A DNA stretch of 33,926 nt from Rodentolepis nana. Lineage: Eukaryota > Platyhelminthes > Cestoda > Cyclophyllidea > Hymenolepididae. How positions within the stretch are numbered: position 1 is the stretch's first letter; each line of letters starts with the position of its first letter. The notes under the pieces were generated by a model. It searched no databases. It worked only from the letters and a program-made list of their open reading frames with translations, and was not told the origin of the DNA. Made by a program: the position numbers and the translations under genes. The DNA is taken from contig UZAE01012482.1 of NCBI GenBank assembly GCA_900617975.1, forward strand, positions 5,853-39,778, written 5' to 3'. Shown here piece by piece: positions 1 to 9,800 of this stretch.

Positions 1-249
1 TCAACAAGGACTTCCAGTGCCCGATTTTCTGCCACTCTGAGTCTTAAAAAAGAAGGGAAGGTGTTTAAAGGGCTATACAACCATAATTTTCCCATTACTA
101 TTGATGATTTTTTTCCTAATGATGCCTTGAGGAAGCAGTCAAATAAAGCCACAACCTCTTCCGAGGTGAAAAGAGAATATTTAAAACTTTCGAATCCCAT
201 GAGACAAATTGTCACACCTGTTCCTTTAGTTAGGCATCCGCCCAACTGA
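1..249 (+). CDS. Possible 3'-terminal coding exon of an unknown gene (partial)
   Basis: The frame is open from the first base of the window to a TGA stop at 247-249, giving 82 residues with no in-frame stop. The composition is protein-like: a basic, Ser/Thr-rich start, the stretch FKGLYNHNFPITIDDFFPND around residues 23-42, and the end VTPVPLVRHPPN. I do not recognise the family. There is no convincing in-frame ATG near the left edge, so if real it is the last exon, or part of the last exon, of a plus-strand gene beginning before the window. No AATAAA is seen close downstream. A chance open stretch of this length in AT-rich DNA is possible, so confidence is moderate. Confidence 0.4.
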   Translation, partial: STRTSSARFSATLSLKKEGKVFKGLYNHNFPITIDDFFPNDALRKQSNKATTSSEVKREYLKLSNPMRQIVTPVPLVRHPPN

Positions 250-1006
250 GTAGTATGCGGTTCATATGCAAAGGGACATTAGCCATAAATCGTTGATTTT
301 GAAACCCTGATTTCAACTAAAAATACAAATTTGAGGAATGTTTACAGGTTTTTGGTTACTCAATTTAAAAGACGTAATGATAAGATACTTGTGTCATAAT
401 CATTGGTAATTATCTTTTTTATCGTTAATTTTACCCTTTGCAGAGCAAAAAGTACTTTTTTCATAAGGGAGAACACCGAAGAGACCTGAATTATTATTTT
501 TATTTTTAACACAACTTCCATTTCATACCTGCCTTAATGTCCACCCGTGTCCTGTCTAGTGGAATATGGCGGAATTGTAATATTGCTACCATCCTTTAAT
601 GAAATTATTTAAAAGCGTCACTATTTTTCGACTTTTCTCTCAAAGCTGGAGCCCCAGGAACCAGTCGTGTGGAGGATCTATCATCCTTCTTTTTCTTCTA
701 CATTATTTATTATTCAATTGAAAAGACTGCCTTTTTGTGACAGTACGAATCAAATCCATTTAGTTTATATGGTCAGACGATCGCTTTAGTTAAAGAATTT
801 GGGCAGAAATATGCTCAATTTTCATTACAACATTTGCTGAGGCAGAAGAGGTCAAATTATGCTCGAATTTAGTATTGAAACCAGATTGGTCTTATCCTTG
901 GGAATTTCATGACTTGAGATATTTGAAGGTTTTCCATTCGGGTGGAGCTAAGCTTTGAAAACGAATGGGTGTAAAGTTGTCTACATTAATCTTATTCTTA
1001 GTTTAT
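250..1006. other. Non-coding stretch
   Basis: AT-rich sequence without a supportable ORF, RNA gene or repeat relationship inside the window. If 1-249 is a terminal exon, part of this is its 3' UTR. Confidence 0.5.
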
Positions 1007-1020
1007 TATTTCATCAACCA

Positions 1021-1336
1021 GGGGTGTGCGATAGACTTACCTCCATGTGGTGCACCCCGGGCAACGTATTCTCATACGGCAAAAAAGTCTATCAAAGCGG
1101 CAGTTGACTTCAAACTACCATGACCCCGCTGTATGTCATATTTGATTACTTCCACATTACTAGCCTCGCCTTTTTAATACCTGTCTGTCTCTTTCACATC
1201 TTTGAAACACTCTTCCCTTCCCTCCCTCCTCTCGACCTGTTTTCCCCTCGATGTTCCTTCCCCTCTCTGTGAAGCCTGAAGTCAACTAAATGGCAAATGA
1301 TGTCCATCAAAGCGCCTGCCATTTGATATAAATAAA
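1021..1336 (+). repeat. SINE-like retroposon, copy 1, with perfect target-site duplication
   Basis: The element starts with GGGGTGTGCGATAGACTTAC and ends with CATTTGATATAAATAAA. It is flanked by an identical 14-bp direct repeat TATTTCATCAACCA at 1007-1020 and 1337-1350, which fixes both ends. Its 5' forty bases align without gaps to the start of copy 2 at 22771. Its last 60 or so bases (CTGAAGTCAACTAA through the CTGCCATTTGA-like end) match the 3' end of the LINE copies at 4069 and 16556. There is no long ORF. No clear Pol III A/B boxes are visible, so a tRNA origin is not shown. Confidence 0.85.
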
Positions 1337-1350
1337 TATTTCATCAACCA

Positions 1351-3554
1351 ATATAACTACGTCCAATTAAACCGAACCAAGCTAACAAGGTTGGTAAGTG
1401 GTTACACCGCTATCCTCAGATTTGCGGCAGCAAAAATTCCAACGGTTCCCCAAGACTTGAAATAATAAGTCTTACGAATTTTCCTTCAATGGACCTTACC
1501 CATTGGAATGTTCTCATTTGGTTAGGACCCTCATGACCAGATGTTCACTTAGATCTATTACTTTCAAATGGAATAAAATCAATTAAGGAAATGAGGGGCG
1601 CAAACTGAAACTTGAAGCCTTTGGAAGTCGTGAAGCGAGCGGGAAACGAAACAAATAACTTCCTTGCTTATTTCAAGATGATTTTCACATATTCCCTGAG
1701 TTTACATTTTCTTTACTGTGGGGAATAATATACGTATTTATTAATTCGCTATATGTAATAAGTCTTTGGTTGAATACCTTCAACATCTTTCTGGAGGAAT
1801 TGTGCCCCTTCTTTAAGGTGCATTAAGTTGCATGCGCATGAATGTTTTTTAGCCACCAAGTCAAAGAAACCGTGAATTCAAAGGCCACATTAAAAAAAAG
1901 AAAATGATTCTTCTCAGTCGTAATCCCTCTTGTCAACTTGTATCTCTTTTTGAGTTTGGTGACTATTCATTTGGTTTATATTTTTTTATCAATCCCGAAT
2001 CCACACGCTGTACTATTTTTTATCCCTCCCATGACAACCCTGATATTGGAGTTGTTTGTCGCAGACCATCTTGCAAAAATGAATAGGTGGTGAGATGAAT
2101 TTATTTTACTACTAATGAACATTTGTGTTACTCATTAATAAGTATGGTGAATTATGAATTGTAAATAAATTTTCATACACACATCAGAAGGTGGGCTTTA
2201 GACAGTATGAAAATTGTCCCAATCGTTGAAAATGAGGTAATATTTACAACCATACCTCAAAGGTTTTCCATTTTCAAATAAGCTTTAGCGTTCGTTTCTG
2301 TACAATATATTCCCGATTTTAAAGTTCTACCTTACTCAGTCACATACTCCCATAATCCATTCGGAAGGTTCATGAAAAATACTGAACTTATCTTAACAAA
2401 AACAATTCCTAAGGGATTAAAAGTGTAATTGAAATGCTCTTTGGGCTAGCTGCCTCTCATCGAAATGAAATCATCCTACAACCCAAGGAACAATCCATGA
2501 AAATCGAATTTAGACATATTTAGACAATAGTAACTTGAAGAATCTACTTATGAGACTGTGGACAACTAAGTGACTCCTGAAGGTTCTTGACACTTAGGCT
2601 TTATTGTGTAGTTCCTAACTGGCACCTTTTCCTTCTTCAGTGCCATCGCGTGTTAAAATCAAACATATTTTATATTTTCACATGCGATAGTAATAAAGAT
2701 GATAGCTTTCATTGGATCAAATAGGTATATTTTACTATTGTTTCACTCTTGCACTAATGTTTTCCCGTGGTTGAGAGTGACCAAATAAAGGCCTAAAGGA
2801 TTTGGAATTTACTGCTCTACCTTTGCCTGAAGAATCTAACAGAATAATGGTTTACAAAGTTCATTTTACTGCCTTTTTTATTCATATACTACTTCATCAG
2901 TGCTACAGGCATAATTCTTTCTACAAATTCCTACTCAAATTAGTCCCAGCCCCTATCACCAATGCGATTAAAAATGCTTCGGGATTAATTGCATAATATG
3001 AACTGTATTGACTGGCAGTTCCTTAAATTGTACAGATTACGTGACACCAAGAGAAGGGGAAAAATGTATGCTGAGCAAGAAGAAGAGTTATAGAATGGAA
3101 GTATTTCGGAGTTGACTATTTCGGCCGGGATTTGATAGGGTAAGTACTGTAAGAGGTATCACAATTTCAAAAAAATTAACAAAAAGGTTTGTGAGAGTGA
3201 GGAAAGAATAAGAAGAAAGTATTATAAACCCAATGCAAGTAGTAGCGGGACTTTCCATTCTTTTCATTTGTGGTTGTCATGCATTTATTACCTATACAAT
3301 TTTGATAATGCTTACACGCATAACGTGTTTACTTAAATAATATCAGTAAGAAGAGATAAATACGCGGAAAAAGGGAAAATGGGGTGATTCCGGTGGCGAG
3401 TTCAAGTCATGCTAAATACATATTGAGATATATAGAGAGAATTCAATACAGACTATAAATATGCTGGAAATTTGGAGAGAAGGGAAAAAATCGAATATGT
3501 CATGGGATTTAGACAAGAAATGTAAATGCTATTATTTTTCAAGATTCTGCGTCT
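1351..3554. other. Intergenic stretch, no gene seen
   Basis: AT-rich DNA between the SINE copy and the stop codon of the minus-strand homeodomain gene. Short ORFs at 1904-2086 and 2802-2996 have no recognisable features. The part nearest 3554 is probably the 3' UTR of the homeodomain gene. Confidence 0.5.
3284..3289 (-). terminator. Candidate polyadenylation signal of the homeodomain gene
   Basis: TTTATT on the plus strand reads AATAAA on the minus strand, about 265 nt downstream of the stop codon at 3555-3557. It is the first canonical hexamer after the stop. Transcript data are lacking. Confidence 0.35.
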
Positions 3555-4016
3555 CTAATCGGAGGCAGATTTTTCCTCATTCCCCTCCTCATGTTTAACC
3601 GATGATGCAGCGGGTTGTGTCGTCTCTTCGTTAGATGGAGAAGTTGGAATATGGTTGGCTGTTTCCTCACTTAATGGTTCTGTGGAGGTAGCTACTACTG
3701 AAGTCGCTTGAGTAGTAGGAGGTCGTGGAGCCAGTACTGTAAGCCCGCTTTGCCTCAACATCAGACCTGAAGGAACTATGATGCTACTCATTGGAGCCTG
3801 AGAGACAGCTTGAAGTGGGATGCTGGTTGTAGTTGTTGTACTTGTTGTTAATGCAAGAAGATTTGCCGCCGCGGATCTTGCCGCTGAAAGTGCTGCCGCA
3901 ACAGTCGTATCAGTATTTGATACAGGAGCTGTTTCTTGAGACGTTGTTGGTGGCAAAGGCCTTGGAACTCCGTTACTGGATGTCCTAGCGCGTTTGTTTG
4001 CAAACCATTTTTTGAC
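3555..4016 (-). CDS. Homeodomain gene exon F: recognition helix and C-terminal tail
   Basis: The acceptor AATTTTAG precedes GTCAAAAAATGGTTTG, which encodes VKKWFANKRAR, the DNA-recognition helix with W48, F49, A50, N51 and R53. The remaining residues form an Ala/Thr/Ser/Pro-rich tail ending EEGNEEKSASD and a TAG stop at 3555-3557. The insertion of a LINE only about 50 bp upstream of this exon has left the splice acceptor intact. Confidence 0.8.
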   Translation of the reverse strand, partial: VKKWFANKRARTSSNGVPRPLPPTTSQETAPVSNTDTTVAAALSAARSAAANLLALTTSTTTTTSIPLQAVSQAPMSSIIVPSGLMLRQSGLTVLAPRPPTTQATSVVATSTEPLSEETANHIPTSPSNEETTQPAASSVKHEEGNEEKSASD

Positions 4017-6856
4017 CTAAAATTATTAAAGATAACCGAATAATTCCAAAAATATTAAACCTAATCCTATATTATTATTATTATTTTTCAAATGGCAGGC
4101 TTTATGATATTTATCATTAGACCCTTGCTTGACTTCAGCTTCCCCCAATGGTGGTGGGTACATATATAGCAGTTCATTAGCTGTCTTCTTGCTTCCCAGT
4201 ATCTCTGGCTTTCCGTCGTTGTCTCTAGGGTTGGACACCGAATCAGGTGGGTCTTCTCCATTTCCTCCTGTAGGTTACATAGGGCCATGTGGGTTGAGTG
4301 TATACTCCCAATCTGTGAAGGTGTTTTGCCAAGCAATCGTGTCCGGTACGTAGTCTAAACTCAGCAACAGCTTCGATTCTTGGCCAGTCGGCTATGTCAG
4401 TGAGTGCCACTGTCCACTGTTTCTCCTTTGTTCGAGCTTTAAGTTCGTTGTACCTTGAGGTCTTGAATTCTCTCCTGATTAAGGTCTTCATTGTGTGGAA
4501 AGACATCGGCCGGTCCATGCATTCCAAAATCGTTGTCCCCTTCTTAGCAAGTGTGTCAGCAAGCTCATTGCCTTTAATGCCACAGTGACCAGGAATCCAT
4601 TGTAGGACCACTGTTTTGTTTTTCTCTCTCAGCAGCTCATAGAGCTTTCTACATTCCTTTATCTCTGCTGTTTTGGGTGACTCTCTGCTTCCAATTGAGT
4701 TTATTGCTGACTGTGAGTCCAAAAGTATCACCGCTTTGGTGAATTTCGTATCCAGGCAACATAATTGGCATAGTGCTATCCTAATGGTCTCTATTTCTCC
4801 TTCGAAAGCGGATCTATTGTGTCCCACTGCTGCGTAGAAAGAGAAGAGTTCAGAATAGATACCTGCACCAACGTTTGCTTGGTTTTCTATGTATGACCCA
4901 TCAGTGAAGACTTGGAGCCATTGATCTGCAGGATAGTTGACATTGATTGTCCCAAGGGCCAGTGAGCGCATTTGTTCTGGAGGGGTGTTTATTTTCCTGA
5001 AGTAGTCAAGCAGTTGGGTGCAACACACTACATCAGTGTCTGCTAATGGGTTCATGGGGAGAGAGAGGCTTTTTGGTTTGTCATCGATTTGCAATGCTTT
5101 CTTCAGTTCATACTCCTCCATACTGAAGGAACATTTCTCAAAAGACCGATATGATGTAAAATTAATCTAGACGTCATTTTAATGCTATTATAAACAAGTT
5201 ATAGAATAAAGCCATTTATATTACCTTCGTGAAGACTGTAGTATTGTAGAATTATGACCCAAAGTTTGGGGAAGATGTCGCCTAATGTTTTATTTCTCTC
5301 TTGTTACGGTCAAAATACCACCTGTTATTGACTATAGATAGAAATAGATCAAGATGGCATGACCAACTGCTGAGAAAAGATTTCATTCATGACTTTTGCC
5401 GATGAATTCCATGAATGCGAAACATTTGGACCACACGGCTAACTGTACCGCAAATGTGAATATGGACAATTTGATGCTTTAATTAATAAAATTGATGAGA
5501 CTATCAATGCTCTAACTTCAATACTTCTTCTTTCACTTCCCGACTTCCTCAAGAAGACTCTTAAAATATATCGCACCAATGGCTTAAATGAAGTAAGAAA
5601 CTTTACAATGAGCTATTTTATTGAGAGCTTTAATGACATCATGATAGATTGATAGGCGCCTGTTAGAGAAGAAAGATTTGGCACTCGTGGTTTCTCTCCC
5701 TCCCTCGGATGCAAAGGCGTGCTTTCGGCGACACGCACACGCACGTACGCATGCATATCGATCGGGCCCAAACCACACTCGCATATACACCCTCCTTCTC
5801 TGCCTCTGCCTTCTCTATATGTCGGACACGTGTGTGCCTGTCCGAGTGTGTATGTCTGTTCCCCATCCCATTCCATCTCCCCATCCCGCAGCTTGCTCGC
5901 ATATTTAAATCAATACTCTCCTACCCACTCGCTACGTATCACTCTGTGTGTGTTAGTGTGCTGAGGTCGCTAAGCCTCTATTGGACTTCCAAACATCAAC
6001 CAATCCAATGTGAGGACAGTGCGTGCGTACTGGCACCCAGGTAGATGCCCAGCGCTCTTGCCTGCATGCGCAGGCGCTTACGAATACGAATGGGAAAAGA
6101 TGGAGGGTAGGGCTAGAAGGTCTCTCAGCCGCTCACTACCTCTTACCTGAGAGTAAGTAAGTCCAGCTAAATTAGATAGGTGCTTGGTGTCCTCAGTTGA
6201 AGGGTAGGGCTTATAGTGATGTTCGTTGTACCAGTCATTGAGAATTCGATTCTGATTAGCAGTGAAGTTTTGTCGATGGGGCCGTGAACCAACTCCACTA
6301 CTACGACGACCTCCAGACTTCGGTCTTCTAGAACCAGCCTGACTTGTGGAGGGAGAGGAACCGCTCTCTTTGTCGACACTCTCATCCATACCCGCTCCCC
6401 CTCCAATTCCAGAATTCTCCGTATCAGTAGTAGCGAGGTCATCCAAGCTTAAATTGCTCTTGCTTCCCCGTAGGCCCACTTGTGGGGAATTGTTGTCATT
6501 TGCCACCATAGTGACAGACGTATGATTACCCCCATTAGTGGCTATAGCTTGAATAGGTGGACGAATTTGGAGATTTCCTTGAGTGGTAGCGGTTGTTGTT
6601 TGATTAAGTTGATTCAAAAATATGCTACCATCGAATGGTAGATTTTGAGTTGTAGCAATTGTTGGTTGTCCGGAAGAAGTAGATATGGCTTGAGTAGCTT
6701 GTGAAGCTCCACTTAAGCTCGTCACAAAACTTGCCAGACTACTTGGTAAAGTTGAATTTGCTAGGGAGAATGTTCCGAGACCACCAGTTTGTCCCGGTGA
6801 AAAGTTAGTCACTGGAATAACTAAAACAGAGGAAGAAAATTGGAAATTAATGACAT

Positions 6857-6889
<33 letters not shown>

Positions 6890-9800
6890 AGTACACGCTG
6901 AGTATGTTCAACAAAATCGATGAGGCCTATACACGCTAAATTAGCAATTCTGATTTGAGCAACTGAGCTCACATATGCATAAATAATTTTTAATTCCTCA
7001 AGTTTGTACTCACGTCCTCCAGTTGAAAAGGGGTATCCCTTAAGGGTATTTCCAGTTAAAGTGATTCCAGCAGTTGTCGGCAAGTTGAGCGTGCTCGAAC
7101 TGAGTCCTTCAAGAGGCAGTGATATACCACTAACACTCCCGGAGACCAGGGAGGGATTACCCTGAAGAAGCATTTGCGACGTGAGGATATCATCGAGAGT
7201 GGAGATCTCTTTTGGAGTCTGGACTATTGGTTTATTACCCCCGAGAAGAGAGAGTAATGCTTGTACTTGAGAAAGGCTAACCATCTGAGATGAACTTTGT
7301 AGTTGCTTGAGGATCTCGGGATCAAGCATAGAGGTAGTCTGACTTGTTGGTGTATTTGAAGTGGGAAGGCCGATGGTAATTTGTTGAACACCAGGAGTTC
7401 CTAGCGTTGTCGTTACCGTCGACTGTCCACCCAATAGGCCACGTAGATTGAATTGGTTTGTTTGAATTAGATCGGATAGTTTCAGCTCGGATGTCTTCAA
7501 GCCAGCTTGTAGTTGTTGTCCTAGCTCTAGCGTTGATCTCATCTACCGAATCAATAATACATATACATTATTACAGCCTTAATAGCATTCATTAAATAAA
7601 GACGGATTGCGAAAAACCCGGGATTAAAAATTCCAACCTCCTTAAGGAATGTGAAAAGCAAATTTTTAAACAATAATTGAGCTCATTTTGTGGGAAAAAT
7701 AAATTACGTTTTGGCTTTGCATGAACTGTGTTTAATCAATACATTTTTGAAAAATTCGATCTCAATTAATTCAATACAAGTTATGAATAATCGATTAGGT
7801 AGACAATTTAAATAAAATTGGGCTAATTTAGATAGATTGTCTTTTTCTTAATCTCCTTCTCAAGACCTAGATTTTGCCCTTCAGTCATCCATTTGTAAAC
7901 TAGACACCTACTAACTGCTGGCGATTATTCAGTTTATTGCTTCTCATTAAGCTCGTTGAATGAATAAATATATTTCTCCTCTTTTGGTAGCTAGGATGGA
8001 ATCAAAGCGAGTAGGAAGAGATGGGCACACGTGTACACCCAGTCAGTCCCTTAGCCTTGAGCGTGAGTCAGCAGAAGCAGCGACCTAAGTTGGAGAATGA
8101 AGGCTCCATATACATTAATAGAGCCTACATCTCTAATCCCAACTCCCCCCCCCCCCCCCCCCCCCCTTNACCCCCCCCCCCCCCTCCCCCACTCTTCAGC
8201 ACGCACACAACCTCTCACACCTGAGAGAGGGGAGAAGTTCGTGTGTTCCTGCACAACATAGAGAGAGGGGAGACTTATCGATCGGGCGTCAGGCCCTAGC
8301 GCACTTTTTCCGCCTCGTCCTGCGTGTATGAGCCAATGAGAGAGAGCGAGAGCTCAGTGTGCAATGTGCTGCAGCAGTAGCAGCACCAATATGGCCTCTA
8401 CGCGTGCGTATGGGTGCAGTTCGAACGTGTGCGTTGTGGCTGTTTAGAGGAGATGCAGGAGAGAGGGTGGTTGTCTTACCTCAGCTTTCCCTTACCTCCC
8501 TTCATCTCTTTCTCTACATCATGCTTACTTTCCCAGCAGCACGCAGCACAACACAGCACAGAAAATCATCAACCAACCCACAAGAGTGTGCTAAAATATT
8601 ACCCTCATGAAAATTAACCTCAGATCTTAGGGAAAATTGGGCTCCTGCCTGACGCAACAACAACTTTACCGCACTACTGCCCACACTTACATTTCTGTAA
8701 TTAAGGATCTTAGTTGCAGCTGTAGGACAACGGCATAGCACTTACGATTCGACATTAATGTCCTATTTTTACAGAACATGTTTTATAAAATTAACTCGGA
8801 CCTGGAACAATACCGACAAATATTGTATTTATTGGAGGACTGAAAAATAAGGGCTAGAAACCGTTGTATTGGTCAATCGGAACCAGTGTGAATGGCTCTT
8901 TCCCCATCATTGACAATTCCACGAGCCCCTCTACCTTTGACTTTGCAAATGGGCTTAGCAACCGTTGCAGCATCTTTAATATAAAAGTCAAGATGTTTAG
9001 TGCGCATTTGACTTAAGGCAAAATGTCCTCTGAAAGGATTATGACTGAGAAAACAAATTCAGATCTAACACTCGGTGCTCTATTGGATTGATTAAGTGGT
9101 AAAACGTGTAATCGAAGTCTACTAATTGAGGTTCGCCAATTCTCTCAAATACAATTATGAATAGGATTCCCTTCCCCCTCCCCTCTAACTTATTAAACTA
9201 CTAAATAGAAAGTTGTACATTTTCAATTCATGTTTCATTTCACCCGGATCTAAACTTCTGGGAAAAAAGAGGAGAGAGAAGCATGACCTAATCAGAAGAT
9301 ACATACAACTTACATTCCCCTTTCACCTCTCTCTCTCCCAGGAGGTTACCTGCATCTCTCACACACACAGAAGGGAAATTAAATGAAATCTAAGCCTGAT
9401 TAGTGCGCTTAAAGCGATAACAAGGTTTGAAATGTGAAACAAGCAGCCTTGCTACGTATAATAAGTAATCAAGACATGGCTAGAAAGTCATGATTCTTAG
9501 AAGTTGATTTAATTTTTTTCAAAGTGCAGAAATTAATAAAATAACTTGTACAATGTGTTGAAATTCAAAACTTCCACCTATGTCAATAATCGAGACTCCA
9601 AGAAATTAAAGTAGATGAAATGAATGAAATTATTCAGACACAAATGGGTTGATTTCACTATTTCCTTTCTCTGTTACGGAATAAGGATCTTAATTAATGG
9701 GGGCAATTTAGTTAATGCATACCCGGTCGCCACACGGTGGAATATTATGGGTCACACAGGTAGTCATTTCTCACCTGCTCTATACTATTTATCGTGTTTT

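Noticed and set aside
1030..1130. Weak resemblance of the SINE head to U1 snRNA (ACTTACCT, later CTACCATGA)
   Set aside because: Only two short words match, with the wrong spacing and no snRNA-like Sm site or stem structure; likely chance.
2802..2996. 64-residue plus-strand ORF
   Set aside because: No motif, no splice context, hydrophobic composition typical of AT-rich chance ORFs.
5584..6044. Several overlapping ORFs on both strands
   Set aside because: Simple-sequence CpG/CA-rich block with few stops in any frame; the translations are Arg/Cys/His/Ser-rich and mutually overlapping.
8021..8254. ORFs on both strands through the poly-C tract
   Set aside because: Created by the poly-Pro/poly-Gly reading of the homopolymer and interrupted by an N.
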